Below, piece after piece: positions 34,214 through 46,313 of a stretch of 64,000 nt of DNA (positions are counted from its first letter, which is position 1; each line of letters starts with the position of its first letter). The translations under genes and the position numbers were made by a program. Below the pieces are notes generated by a model, which made no database searches, was not told where the DNA came from, and saw only the letters and a program-made list of their open reading frames with translations. Source of the stretch: Plasmodium coatneyi (Eukaryota > Apicomplexa > Aconoidasida > Haemosporida > Plasmodiidae); NCBI RefSeq assembly GCF_001680005.1, contig NC_033568.1:1550001-1614000 (forward strand), written 5' to 3'.

Positions 34214-37200
34214 CTACTGGGCGTGGGTGGAAAATGTTAAAGAGCGGCTTTGCCTAGCGGATGAGTGGGACTCAATTCCGTTCTGCGTAGCGCCCGTGAA
34301 TTTATCCACAGCAGACCCAACAGACATATCGACGAGACCCCCCTGATTTGATAAGACTCCAGAATGTATGGCCGCTTTGCATAGAATAGAAGAAGGAGTG
34401 TATACATTTGTGCCCCAAATTTTACCGTCCATTTTGTCACAACCTGATGGACATATGATTGTTCGTTTTTCTCCAACAGGTAAGTTTAAAAATAAGTTTC
34501 CATTAGAAGAGCAGGAAAGAATGTTATCGTCATTTTCAGGGAAAATCGAAAAGGATCTTAATTGAGATTGTCTTTCCGCTTTTGAAACAATTCCCATGTG
34601 TCCTCTTGCTGCCTTATATTCAAACAACCCATTGACAATTCTTAGAATAAAAGAGTTATTTTCATCTCCATTTTTTCTGTTAGGTTTGTACACCCCTGCA
34701 TGTATGGCTGCTTTGCATATGGAGGAATCTGGGGTGTAGTAGTTGTTGCTTCCTTTTACAATAAACTTGGACTTGGTACAGTTATCCGAGCAGTGAACCA
34801 GAAACTGGGACCCAATTTTGCCATTAAACTGGTGAGACAAAAGATCATCCTTACAGGATAAGTTGATTTGCTCTCCATTTATTTGAAGCTCCTTGTTTAT
34901 GATACTTTTGGGTTTACACGCGGTCATGCATTCTCTTCCATCGACCGTTTTTCTGTTCTTTCCGATTTTTTTCTTTCCTCGTTTTGTTCTGCCCACACCA
35001 TTGTAGTTGCTGTCGTTGCCTCCACTGAGGTAATCGAACGAAAGAGCAGCATTTGCCAACTGCTTAATTTCTTCATCGGATAAAACAAACTTGTATACTT
35101 CAACGAGGTGGATACTTCCAATAAAATAATCTGTCGTGGTTTGGTTGGATCTGCCAATGATTAAATCTCCATTGAGGGTAAAGTCATATTTGGCCTTTTC
35201 CATGGGGAGCTTCTTTCCGTTTATGTAGAGGTTGGTACTTTTGTTCGTTTTGTTAAATACCACTGCGAGGTGGTACGTTTGTCCTAGGACTGGTTTGAAT
35301 TTGCTCTTTAACAAGTGGGGGTTACAGTTCTGTTCTATTATCAATTCATTTTCTTCGTTCACTGAGATGGAGATTCCGTCACACAAGCTGTGAGATAGTA
35401 TGGTCCTCCAGTTGCCTCCCCCACCACTCAGAGTGAAATAAATGATGAAGGTAAAGTTGGACATGCTTTTAATATACTTCTCGTTCGGCAAATTGGTGCA
35501 GTTAACGAAATCGTTTTCTTTTCCGTTAAATCCGGGGAAGCCTGTTGGGGGTGTCCACTGGAATGTTGGCTGAGTCCCTAACCCTCCTGTGGTTATTCTC
35601 CCATTTTGTCTCTGAACATGTGGGGGCGCCAAGAGAGAATTTTCTCCACGTTGATCATCCATCCGATCATTACTCGGAAACCCTTTGTCTGAATTTTCTT
35701 CTCCATATTTGTGGTTACTCTTTCGTTCCTCTTGGATGATAGACCTGGTTGGGATACTGACGCTGAAACTTTTGGACGTTCCAGTAAACTCGTGCGATTC
35801 AACATTGTTTCGCTTCGTGCCGACAAAGTTGTGATGCTTGTGAGATATGATGAGGACGAGGTCATCGGCTACATTGCTTGAGAGCACCCCTGCGTGTATG
35901 GCCGCTTTGCATATGGGTGAATCAAAACTATATAAAAATGTTCCTTTGATATTTCCTACTTCTTCGTCACACTTTTCCGGACAGCTAGCTAAGAAAACGT
36001 CTCCCACGTGTGCAGCGCTCAGATCTGCTATGGACACGATTTTGTCAAAGCAGGTTAACTCGATTTTGTGTGGGAAGTTTTTCTTCTCTAATGTTAGGAA
36101 ATGTTTTTTAAGTCCTACAGTTGTGCTTACATGGTGGGAGTTTTGTGCACCTGCTTGGCTACCCATTTCGTAATCTTCTTCTTCCCCACCTGAACACCCA
36201 AGGATTATATCTTCATCGTGAGAGCAGTAAATATCTTCGTGCGTTTCATGTGCACAATTTTGGAGAGACTTTTCATCCCCTTTGCATTTAACATTTACAG
36301 CATTTATTTTATCTGCATCATGTCCACATAGATTTTCCCCTGCGATGTTTGTGCATGGATGGTGGGAGAAGCCGTTTCCCTTTAGTCCTGTGTAGCCCAA
36401 TTCTCGGCAGGCGATTTTCTCTCCTTCTTTTACCCATCCTTCTGAGCACACAGAGCCGAATGAACCATTGTAGAACATTTCTAATCTTCCAATTCCGTTG
36501 GTAGTGGGTGCTCCAGTTATATCTACCAGTCTGATCATCCCATCGGTAACTAAATCATTCTGGTTCCCCTGGTTGAGGCACTGTATGATGACGTCATCGT
36601 GGTGGTCCACACAATGCGAAGAATCATCTGCATTACACTGAAGTAAGTTTTTTTCATTCCCAGAGCATACCGTTCCAGCACTACTGAAGGGGTACTTATA
36701 ACCAGCACAATAATTTTGTCCATTCAGGTTGAAGCACATTTGTTTAATATACACCCCATTGGGGAAGCCTAAATCTGCACAGGCCCTTTTAGCACTATCA
36801 TCGGAGAAGGTAAAATTGGGTCCCTTTTTACACACAGTTCCCCATGTGTTGTCACTACGTCGAATTTCTAACCTCCCCAAGGAGGACAGTTTTCCAAATG
36901 CATCTACAATTCGGACGTTACTCTTAATATCATCAATGGATTCTAGACGGTATGTGTAGAAGGAGAAATTGGGTTCATCCACTTTGGTAAGAAGGTCGAT
37001 CGCATCAATGTTATTTATCTTTTCCTTAACAGCATGGTATTGGTGCAAGTCACTTCCAACTGTGACTATGATAGAACCTCCACTTGGGGTTAAGGACCCA
37101 TCGTGAATAGCAGATGCACAAATAGATGTAGAGGAAGGATGAATGGAAGAACCTTCCACCGAAGCAAATTCTGCATTTTGGCAATTCTGTGGACATCTAA

Positions 37201-38137
37201 CTTTAAATATTTGCACCTTACTTTGTAATGCTTTCGGCAAATTACTCATATTGATTAAATCGTTTCCCCTGATATGGCAGTCGATATCTTTTGCTGCCCC
37301 ACCATCTACACTGTGATCTGCCCTTATATTAACTTTGACCGTTTTTTCGTAAGGATGTCCAATCCAGCTCTTCACATTGAAGACGTAAAGTTTATTGTCA
37401 CTTTTTATTTTTACGAAATCACAGTACCAGGGGTCATCCCTAGTAGCGTTATTGGTGAGTATAATGTCTTCTATGGTTCCTACATCTGATGCTTGAAATT
37501 TTATTTTTTTGAGCACTCCAGATGTAAACCCTTCGTGTAGCACTTTGGTATTGCTCCTTTTGTTATTTCCTAGGAGGACAATGTCTACCGTCCCATTCGT
37601 TCCTGCTTGGACATCTTTCCCTGTTTGTACAAATGCTGTGTATATTTTATTCCCTGAGAGGAAGTAAGTCCCTTCTGGATTTTTCTCATTTAACAAACCG
37701 GTGCAGTCAAAAAACCAATACTTGTAATCCTTCCAGATGGTAATTTTTTTGCATTTCCAATTTTTTTTTGTTGAATTTATTTTTACGTGTATATATTCTG
37801 GACTTCCTATATCAGTTGCCACTGCAAATGTTTTGCTTAACAGTCCTTCTTCTTCCGTTCCTATGTTGATTTCCTTTGTCTTGAGTCCATACCCGTTAGA
37901 CATTACTAGGGAGACGTTAGCGTAGAGATCCACCTCGTTGGAGATTACGGGGGTTGTGTGTATCATGTACTTGGCGATATTTTCCGTTTCGCTCTGGCAC
38001 TCTGCGTAGTCTGCCTTTCCGAATTCGAATTTCGCTTTGCACCATTCTTTGGCGTGGGTCGTCAGGGGGGCTAGCTGGAATAACAGCTGGACAAGCAGCA
38101 GGACCACCAGGGTTGTCATGCACTTGGTGTTTACCAT
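34214..38137 (-). CDS. CCp3: LCCL/SRCR/LamG multidomain adhesive protein CCp3 (LAP1), 1307 aa
   Basis: Single exon with an N-terminal signal peptide (hydrophobic VVLLLVQLLFQLAPL, cleavage near residue 30). Domains in order are two PLAT/LH2-like beta modules (about 48-145 and 165-275), LCCL 1 (about 280-385), two scavenger-receptor cysteine-rich domains (about 405-525 and 535-655), LCCL 2, a laminin-G/pentraxin-like module around residues 890-1060, and LCCL 3 and 4 at the C-terminus. The repeated (I/L)CKAAIH(A/S)G motif marks the LCCL domains. This architecture matches Plasmodium CCp3/LAP1 (PSLAP), a secreted gametocyte and female-gamete protein that works with the other LCCL proteins and is needed in the mosquito for crystalloid formation and sporozoite development. 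No transmembrane helix follows the signal peptide. Confidence 0.95.
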   Translation of the reverse strand: MVNTKCMTTLVVLLLVQLLFQLAPLTTHAKEWCKAKFEFGKADYAECQSETENIAKYMIHTTPVISNEVDLYANVSLVMSNGYGLKTKEINIGTEEEGLLSKTFAVATDIGSPEYIHVKINSTKKNWKCKKITIWKDYKYWFFDCTGLLNEKNPEGTYFLSGNKIYTAFVQTGKDVQAGTNGTVDIVLLGNNKRSNTKVLHEGFTSGVLKKIKFQASDVGTIEDIILTNNATRDDPWYCDFVKIKSDNKLYVFNVKSWIGHPYEKTVKVNIRADHSVDGGAAKDIDCHIRGNDLINMSNLPKALQSKVQIFKVRCPQNCQNAEFASVEGSSIHPSSTSICASAIHDGSLTPSGGSIIVTVGSDLHQYHAVKEKINNIDAIDLLTKVDEPNFSFYTYRLESIDDIKSNVRIVDAFGKLSSLGRLEIRRSDNTWGTVCKKGPNFTFSDDSAKRACADLGFPNGVYIKQMCFNLNGQNYCAGYKYPFSSAGTVCSGNEKNLLQCNADDSSHCVDHHDDVIIQCLNQGNQNDLVTDGMIRLVDITGAPTTNGIGRLEMFYNGSFGSVCSEGWVKEGEKIACRELGYTGLKGNGFSHHPCTNIAGENLCGHDADKINAVNVKCKGDEKSLQNCAHETHEDIYCSHDEDIILGCSGGEEEDYEMGSQAGAQNSHHVSTTVGLKKHFLTLEKKNFPHKIELTCFDKIVSIADLSAAHVGDVFLASCPEKCDEEVGNIKGTFLYSFDSPICKAAIHAGVLSSNVADDLVLIISHKHHNFVGTKRNNVESHEFTGTSKSFSVSIPTRSIIQEERKSNHKYGEENSDKGFPSNDRMDDQRGENSLLAPPHVQRQNGRITTGGLGTQPTFQWTPPTGFPGFNGKENDFVNCTNLPNEKYIKSMSNFTFIIYFTLSGGGGNWRTILSHSLCDGISISVNEENELIIEQNCNPHLLKSKFKPVLGQTYHLAVVFNKTNKSTNLYINGKKLPMEKAKYDFTLNGDLIIGRSNQTTTDYFIGSIHLVEVYKFVLSDEEIKQLANAALSFDYLSGGNDSNYNGVGRTKRGKKKIGKNRKTVDGRECMTACKPKSIINKELQINGEQINLSCKDDLLSHQFNGKIGSQFLVHCSDNCTKSKFIVKGSNNYYTPDSSICKAAIHAGVYKPNRKNGDENNSFILRIVNGLFEYKAARGHMGIVSKAERQSQLRSFSIFPENDDNILSCSSNGNLFLNLPVGEKRTIICPSGCDKMDGKIWGTNVYTPSSILCKAAIHSGVLSNQGGLVDMSVGSAVDKFTGATQNGIESHSSARQSRSLTFSTHAQ

Positions 38138-39330
38138 TTTGGGGGAGATGCCGATATGCCTGTTTCTCTACGTTGGTGTTAGAACTGACGTTTACGTTCT
38201 ATTGTGAACACGCGTGTGTGCTTTCTCCTGATGGGATAGCTACGCATTCAAGCAGGTGATATCTTCCCAGACAATAAAAAAGGGGCTCTTCACAACTGTT
38301 ACGAAAAGACCTGCAAGAGTTTATTCTTAGCCAAAGGACAAAAAAAAAAAAAAAAAGACGCGAGGCTGAACCAATGGGAGATATGGTGAGCCTCCTATAG
38401 AAATAGTTAGTCAAAAAAAATGTAGTCTGGCGTGAAGAAACGCATTTTACATTTCGTTGTGCCTACTTGTTTGCAGTTCATTCACACGCCGATCGGCTGG
38501 ACGTACAAACACGCTGTCTTATCAGCTGTGGAGGAAGGCGAAAAAATGCCTTACCCAGTTATAGCCACGCGTGTTGACAAAGGGGCGGAAATATTTTCAC
38601 CCTTTATTCTTTAGAACAAACAAAGTAATGAGACAAATACCACTTTGGGCAAAGTAGAAGCAGTGACGTTCACTTGGGGTGATAGCTAACTGCACAAAAA
38701 TGTTGTGGTGGACAAAGGACACTTTTGCGGATGTGGCTTCTCTGCAGATTTGCGCTAGGTGTGAAGTTTGACAAACTTTACAAAAATGAAAAAGAAATCG
38801 AACCTACTAGCAGTATGCAATTGCACACAAATTATGCGTATGCTTAAAAATGCACTTGTGTAGAATGCGAAAATGGTAAAAACGGATGTCACTTGTGTGT
38901 TGGTAATGCCTCGGGGGGCGCAACTGTGTGGTGTGTACATACATTTTTGAGTTTTTTTTTTTTTTTTTTTTTTTTGCATACACTGGCTTTTCTTAAGTCC
39001 GTTCAGCATGCATCCACAGAATGGTGTAGTGGGAAGACGCCATTTGGATCTTCAGAGAAGTATACAATACGTAACGGGTTAGTAAAGAGGAACCTCCTGG
39101 TGAGGAGGCAACGGAGCTAGGGAAGCCAAACGGTGGGAATGTTCCACCCCTGTGTGTGCGAACACAAAATGGATGCAACACAGAAGGGAAGCACGACTGT
39201 TAAAAGAAAAGAACAAAAAAACACACATATACACACGTCTTAGCGAGGAGTCACAAATGGGCAAATGTAATTACCTGAGTGAACCCTTTGTCTCGCTATT
39301 AATCTTCACAAAAAAATAAAAGGATGTAAC
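38138..39330. other. Intergenic region, CCp3 promoter / RlmN 3' side
   Basis: Both neighbours are on the minus strand. T- and A-runs occur (38341-38356, 38949-38974). Short ORFs lack motifs. No gene is seen. Regulation of CCp3 would be expected here, but no site can be named with confidence. Confidence 0.6.
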
Positions 39331-40962
39331 TTATTGTGCCAATAATGGCGCATTCCGAACTGCTATTGCATCTTTCCTCATTTTGGGCTCGTAACCTGCG
39401 GGAAGTTGACCAGGTAGGCAGCGTCAATTGTAAAGGAGCGTCTTTTCGAGTTTTGGGGAACCCCTCCTGGATTCCATTCAGACAGGGGAGTACACAAAAC
39501 GAGCGTTGCTCCAGTCTGATCACATTACCTGCGTACAGCTGACCGCACGCTGCGTCAATGGAGAGTCCGAAGGAATTCCTAAAAATTGGGAAAAAAAAAA
39601 TAAATAAAACAAACAAATAAAAGAAAAGAATTTAAGCGCTCCCCTCAAAATTGCCACTTTATTGGAAGGGGCCACATGTCATTTTGATGGGAAGACAAAT
39701 TGTCTGCTCCACATTCCTGCCATTTTGAACCTGTAGAAAAATGATATTCCGTGCTTTCTCAACACTTTCTGGAAATTGCGAAATAAGGGGGCGAAAAAAA
39801 AAAAAAAAGTGCTAATGGGCTATAAAATATTGTAAGGGGTGTTAAGATGATGGGGTGACAAATGGGGTTACCTCGAACTGAAGGATTTTGTCTTCCTCGT
39901 CCACTCTGTGGAAGTTCTCTTCAACGTTCTTTGCTGAGGAGGGGGAGGAAGCGCAAACCAGCATAAATCAGTACAAACTAGCGGAAGTGCGTGCAAAGGC
40001 GTACTACCATAGTAACATGAAAAGGACAACATTGCCGCTTCCATTTTAGCGCATATCTAGGAGTTCGCGCATAGATGACGGGTACCTTTGTTGTATGGAA
40101 TTAAGCACACATTGTAGAGGTACCTGACGGCACGGGGGCGCTGGGATATGTGATTGCAAAGGGCCTCTGCGTGGTCCTTGGAGTCGTTGACATCTTTAAG
40201 GAGAATGTAGCTAATCCATACGCGTCTCCCCGTCCGGGCTATTCTACTGTCTAGCAAATCGAAAACTTCCAAAAAAGGAAACAACTTATTGATAGGCACA
40301 AGATTGTCTCTTTCTTCGGAAAACGGAGAGTGTAAAGAGAAGGATAAATTCACTTGAGGGAAAAGATCATTTAATTTTTTAATTCCTGGGAGAAGTCCCA
40401 CCGTGGAAATATTTATACGTCTACTTGATAGGGCAAACAGGTTGACGTTGTTGAAAAAATGAATGGACTCAAAAACGTGTGGATTGGCCAGTGGTTCCCC
40501 CATCCCCATGAAGGAAACATTTTTTACATTCTCATTTTTGGATTGAAAGTATAGAAGCTGGTCTGTTATTTCATCTAATTCGAGTTGCCTTTTTATACCT
40601 ATCTGCCCAGTGGCACAGAATTTACATGCAAAGGAACAACCTATTTGACTTGATATGCACAAGGATTTATGGGAACCAAAATCTAGAGAAGTGGCTTCTA
40701 TCTTTTCTTTATCCTTACACTCAAATAGGACTTTATACGCTCTATCAAATTTGTACTCTTTTAAAGGTTTTATACTTAGCAGATTTTCGCTAAAGATTTT
40801 TTTCATTTCTCTTCTTATATTAGTAGGAATATTTTTCATTTTACTTATATTGGTAATTTTTGCCTTGTATATGTTGTCCAGTATTTGCTGCAGTCGGTAT
40901 TTTGGGAACCCGTTTCGCTCGACCATTTTGAGCAGGCTCGCGTATCTCCTGGACTTCTCCAT
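39331..40962 (-). CDS. RlmN-type radical SAM RNA methyltransferase, five exons, 363 aa
   Basis: Exons are 40962-40086, 39933-39872, 39768-39731, 39578-39529 and 39395-39331; phases 1, 0, 2, 1 agree at each junction and the total is 364 codons with stop. The radical SAM cluster motif is CSFACKFC (C109, C113, C116), followed by FMGMGEPLAN and the SLHSPF strand of the family. The C-terminal methyl-carrier cysteine lies in IDAACGQL (C337), split from the main ORF by introns. Bacterial RlmN makes m2A in 23S rRNA and some tRNAs; here the likely site is an organelle ribosome (apicoplast or mitochondrion), an inference. The last exon (ending APLLAQ) is less certain. An open stretch at 40963-41086 in another frame might hold an upstream targeting exon. 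Confidence 0.9.
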
Positions 40963-41202
40963 GATTACCCAGGGGGGATCTAGATGTGTTGACTGTTCGG
41001 TTGCAAAGTTTCGCGCAGGATTCTACTTCCTCCTTGATGTTTTTTTCATTCTGTTTGTGCTTCTTATCTGCTATGTTGTGAATCAACCTACGTGGTATGT
41101 TTTTTCCCCTCTTATTTTGGACAGATGAACTGGGGCGGCACTTGAACCGGGGGGCTTCATCTGGGGGAGGCCAACCTGGAAAACTAAATTTATGCCTTCA
41201 GC

Positions 41203-41253
41203 AGGACTAACTGTGGAGAAACGGGTTTATTGTCTCTGTCAAAGGTTAGTCCT
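41203..41253. other. 9-bp inverted repeat, candidate stem
   Basis: AGGACTAAC (41203-41211) pairs exactly with GTTAGTCCT (41245-41253). The 33-base loop has a further GAGA/TCTC pairing. It lies in a GC-richer patch about 240 bases upstream of the RlmN start codon, on the promoter side. The function is unknown and the stem could be chance. Confidence 0.4.
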
Positions 41254-43015
41254 ACTGGTCACCCGGTAAGTGTGCACCCTGTGCATTTCTCTCACTTGGG
41301 TGTTCCTATCCGCTTTGCAGCTGCCTTCGTGTGAACCCTATTTTTTGCCTGAGCGAGGGATGCACATCGTTCGTAATTTAGCACAATTCCTACCATAGGG
41401 GCGAAGTGCCATAGGATATTGCTTAACCCACTGTTACGTAACGAAATGAGTGTAAGTGTACGCGCATCTACCAGTTGGAGGAAGAGAAGGAACACCTTTC
41501 CTCCTCTCCACAGAAGCAGTGTATTTCTTCACAACATTAGGAAAAGTCTCACCTTCTTTTTAACAGAATTGTTAATCGTAAAAATATCAACTGCCGTGGT
41601 TCCTTTGAAATACCTTTTGGGGAAAAGAGGTCCCGAGGAGAAACCAGTTACGTGGCCTCGTGTTAATTTTGAAAAAAAAAATGAATTCAATAAAGGTGTA
41701 GCGATTATTCACTTCCTAACCGGTTAGCAAAATAAAGCGCGAGGAATGTGAAGAGGGGCTGACACACTGACATGACGTGGTATGCCGCCCGGCCCATGTT
41801 CAACATAACGCTGCATTAAAAAACAACGGGGAGAATTCTCGACGAAGAAAATGTGTTCCGTAGGCATACCCATGCTTGGAAAAAGAAAATATTATTACGT
41901 GCTAACTGTTTTAAATCCTACTGAAATGACTAAAGTGCAATGATGACTGATTGGACTTACAAGTGTTAATGCGAATGTTAAAAAAGGATTTTTTTGTCAA
42001 CCTGGAAAAGTAGATCAAATTTTTGCGAAGTTATCCTTGCAGATGGGGGATATCAATATATAGAGGAAAAGGAAACCAAAAAAAGAAGGAAGCGATTTCC
42101 ACCACCCCATACGTATATATGTGTATAACCGTATAACTGTGTGAGCATACACATTTGATATACTTTGGAACGGAAAGGAGTTGCCCAAGTTGTGCCACAT
42201 AGAATACACTGCGGGGGGTTTTCACACTGTTGGGTTTTTTTTAACCCCATTAAGTATGTTCTCCTTGTGGGGTCAAATGCACGCCTTCCATCGGACGAGA
42301 CTGTTATTTTAAGGGGGGTTAACAGAAGGGTCATTTGATGAGGGAACAAAAATAGAAGACGCTGCTACGCGTACGACAAGACATATACGTGATACTTATG
42401 CACATGCGTTTTGGATTTAATTGCCATACGGCTGCTTCCTAGGTGCGTGTAACATCCGAGGGAATCCTTCCCCCATGGTAAAACATTTCATCGTGGTGAG
42501 GTGCCCACCATATGACCCTCACTCGAACATCATTTGTGTGTAATGTGCAAAGGAATTAAAAATGCGCTGATGCGTCATATGGGGTGATAGGGAGGTTACT
42601 TTTCATTTCTGCGAAACGTACAAGTGCGCAATTTCCCATGGGGCACGAAAATGCTACATGTGTAAAGTACTTATCAGCTTTAAAAAGACAACGTCGGTAT
42701 GGACAGGCAAAGTGTTGCATGTGTACTGTGTGCATACTGCTTGTAGGTGCTTAGTGGCACGGATGAAGGATGCTGTCATGGGGAGCTTAACGGGGTGAAC
42801 GCATAAATGTCCCAATTGTGTTGCAGCGCGGTGGTGCTCTGCTGATGGTGAGGTAGTTCTAAGTTCAAAAAGGTTGGACAAATATTTCTATGTACCAGCA
42901 GGGGGGGGTGGGGGCTTCCCTACCGCTTTGCACGTGAACGTATTGTGACTACGCACGTATGTACATGCCAGTGTGAAGGTGCAGGAAATGTAACATCCCC
43001 ATCCTTGCGTCCTCC

Positions 43016-43045
43016 ACGTTGCTGTAACGAATTTTTACAACATGG
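43016..43045. repeat. 30-base dispersed repeat, copy 2
   Basis: Identical to 27344-27373 in the same orientation, 15.7 kb away, again in non-coding DNA. Flanks are unrelated beyond the 30 bases. Confidence 0.85.
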
Positions 43046-44929
43046 TGTCTGTCTCAAGGGGCTGTACTTGAAGTGCAAAAAGAAAAAATTGGGGTGTAAA
43101 AAAAAATTAACCTGAACAGATTATCAACGGGGACATTTGCCATTTGGCCTTTATTCCATCTTAGCGGTTAAGTGTTGTAAAAAGTGGGACAAGGTGGAAC
43201 AGAACAGAAAAGAGGGGGTAAATAAGTTAACATGAAGAAGCAACAGAAGGGGCAAAAATTCGCTTTATGATAAATCCGTACGTGTGCACTTGGATATGCA
43301 CGTGCGGGAATATATTCACCACAGGAAAACGCACACGGGGGGAAAAAAAAAGAAAAAGAGGTAACAAAATGATGCAGAAAAAAAAACAGAATAAAGTACC
43401 AAACCAAGGAACAGTACGCACCAATTTCGACTTTGTGATAGTCTTAGCGAAAACTTCCCAAATATTGAAACGCGCAAATTATTACATTCGTTCAGGAGTT
43501 TACACAATTCAGTGGGACATTATTTCTACGCATGTTGATCGTTCCGGAAATGTGTATTATGCGCGTGCACGCATGGGTCAAATGTTCACATGGGGGGAAC
43601 GCGCACAAAGAGTAACACGCGTGGAAACAGGAACATGTATATACATAAGTGAACAAAAACGAGTTTCCCCTTTTTTAGAAAAAATAAATTATCACACATT
43701 TTTAGTGGCATTTTTTTGTATCTTTATAACTCACCAGTAGGTATCGCACAGATTGTACTTATACATACACGTGATGACATGCAATGTTACGCTTTTTTTT
43801 TTTTTTTTTTTTTTTTCTGCCCGTGTTTGGAAAATAGCTGGATCTTTCACAAACTTCCGTCATTCAATTACCACCACTTTTATGTTTGTGTAACGTGAAG
43901 TTATAAAATGACTTTGTTGTTTGGTACATAATTAAAAGAGTAAGTTTTAATTATGTGCATGTAGGTTTCCATGTTTCTTTTTAGTTTTTGCTAACATTTT
44001 CCGCCCACTGCGTTGTCCGTTTGGTCGGCCATTGTGTCCACCGCGTCCATTACGCCGTTCCCCCCGTGACACACTCCCTTTTCAATCACGCTAAAAGTTT
44101 TAAAGGAGGGGTATACACAAGAACGTATTCGTGTAAACGCATGCCTAGCACGTTCCCGCGTAAATGTACACACGTACTCACACGCGTGTATATATGTGCA
44201 TACCACGTCCATATCAAGTCCATACCAAGTTCATATTTCCTTGTTGTCATTGTTAGTAAAAATAAAATTTGCACTTTTTAAATTTTCAAATTATTTCCGC
44301 TGTGATGTAATTTTTTTTTTTTTTTTTTTTTTGCGTGCACCCCCAAGTCATTGCTGCGCTGCTTCTACATCAGTCCCGCGTCACACCGCCATTTCGCTGC
44401 ATTTCACTTTTTTTTTTTTTTTTTCCTTTTTCGTTTCGCAGTTCACAGCGGTTATATCTGTGCATACACAATAAGTTTGCACGAATGATAAACGCCTCTT
44501 AACGCCTTTTAATGCCTTTTATTTGTGAAAGTAGAGGATGCACATAACATCAGGTTTATGAGTGCGAACTTTTCCGTTTCCACATTTTATCCCACTGCTT
44601 CGCTATTCCGTTTATATACATATATATATGTTTTTCTTCTCTTGTGGCACATTTGAAAGGATTCAACGGATTGAAAGGATTCAGAGGATTGAGAATTATC
44701 CGTGCGGTGAAACAGCAGCCAGTCTGTATGTTAGGAAGGAAAAAGTTAAGAAAGAGGGATAAGACAAAGTAAAAGCGAACGGTGAGGCGGCAGAAGTAGT
44801 ACCTATCGGTTGAATACACAAACGCGCGCAAATATAATCGTAAGAGTAAGTATACGTGAGTTGAACGCACCGGTGTAGACAATTTCACTGGCTCCAACAA
44901 CCTCGTCCAGTTACCAAAGCTAAGTCAAG

Positions 44930-46313
44930 ATGTGGTTCACGACCAGACAAGACGGCCTGGATGACAACTGTCACACCAATAGAGGACCATGTTTCCAGAT
45001 AAGTGGGTTTTTCGGGACGACCCTACGGATTGGATTTTTCTTGGAGTTCATCGCCCTGACGTTTTTGTTTATGGCATATTGGTCAAGTGGGGGAAAGGGA
45101 CTATTCAGTTATGATTTAAAAAATATAAGCGATGAATATCGTCTGGACCAGACGTTCAGAAACTCGATAACGCTGTGGTCAGGGGTGTATTTAATAGGGG
45201 CCATATTTATTATGTCCTTTCAGGTCCTTCTCGCGGATGACACTTGGTAAGAGGCAAAATGGAGAGAGCGCAGTGGAGCATGGTTGGGGGCATTAGCAGT
45301 AGTACCGTGAGGCATATCACTATGTGAAGTGTTGGATATAGGAGAAACACGTAATGAATTCACGATCAATTCAGCTACGCGTGTTTGCCTTAAAAAAAGC
45401 AACAAAATGAGATATCGTAAAATGGATTGCTCACAAGGATGCTAACATAATTGTGCTGATAAGAGTGGCCCCTTCATTTCCCAGAAGGCAGCAATTTTTG
45501 TTCCCCCATCCACGCTCCACCTTTTGCATCGCAATAAATTTTATTTCCTGCCCCCCCGGATATGCATTTTTAATAATTTTTATAATCCTGATTCATTTAG
45601 TCCATCTTTCTTTTTCCCTTGTTTTTCCCTTCAGTTGGGCAAGAGGCTATCGAGCCGGGTCGAAGATTTTGCGCCTGGCCTCCTTCTTAGACACCATAAG
45701 TGCAACCCTGCAGTTTATTTTTTATTTGTATATTTCCAAATTTTACACAAGAAAATGGTATGTGCATTTCAATGAGGGAGGAAGCGAATGGGTCTTTTTT
45801 ATTTTTGTCAGGCTGGTCCATGCGTTTTCTTGTTTGCTATATGGTCTCGCTGCGTATTTACTAGAAGTGTACCACGATGAGGGAGCCGGGGATTTGCACG
45901 CATACATAAACGGCGTGATGTTTGCCTTTGCTGGATTGACAGGTAAACTGGGGAGGGATATTCTGCTAATACTTTTGAGCTCATCGTCAAAGGAGCATGA
46001 TTGCAGTTTGGCAAGCGTAAATGTGTCTTGCCCTCATTTGCGAACGAATAACCTTTATGCCTTCCCTTCCCCCTCCTTCGTAGAAATCTTCGTAATATTC
46101 TGCAACTCGGGTTGCTATTCAAACTTCCTGTTGTGGTTGGCCCTGGGAGCCGTATCTCTGTGGTCGTACTACTTCGAGCCGGAGGTGAACCACGTGTCCC
46201 CCGCCCTACACGAAACGGAGTTAACGAACGACGTGGAACAGCAAGTCGAGAAGTTTTCTCGATACACCCCCTATCCTCAGGAACAGAACCAAAATGCCTA
46301 CTACCCTGCGTAA
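44930..46313 (+). CDS. Multi-pass membrane protein of unknown function, three exons, 284 aa
   Basis: Exons are 44930-45246, 45635-45942 and 46084-46313, with introns of 388 and 141 bases; donors TG/GTAAGA and CAG/GTAAAC, pyrimidine-AG acceptors, phases 2 and 1, 285 codons with stop. Hydrophobic segments suggest four to six membrane helices: IGFFLEFIALTFLFMAYW, GVYLIGAIFIMSFQVLLA, TISATLQFIFYLYIS, WVFFIFVRLVHAFSCLLYG, a weaker GVMFAFAGLT stretch across the second intron, and FLLWLALGAVSLWSYYF. The N-terminus is hydrophilic with two Cys and the C-terminal tail is acidic then Tyr/Pro/Gln-rich. I see no transporter signature and do not recognise the family. Confidence 0.83.

Larger units (their letters stand above)
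40963..44929. other. Long divergent intergenic region
   Basis: About 4 kb lie between the RlmN start (-) and the membrane-protein start (+). It includes a 9-bp inverted repeat (41203-41253), the second copy of the 30-base dispersed repeat (43016-43045), and T-runs at 43793-43816, 44311-44332 and 44410-44424. The ORF at 43267-43740 (157 codons) is Arg/Lys/Gln-rich with no recognisable fold, and 41419-41727 is similar; neither is called. No tRNA-like T-loop was found. Confidence 0.55.

Noticed and set aside
41130..41300. Possible tRNA or snoRNA in a GC-richer patch
   Set aside because: No T-loop with matching stems, no box C/D or H/ACA arrangement; only the inverted repeat is reported.
43267..43740. 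157-codon plus-strand ORF in a 4-kb gene-free region
   Set aside because: Composition is Arg/Lys/Gln/Cys-rich with no ordered domain, no splice continuation and no neighbour logic; A-rich stretches keep it open by chance.
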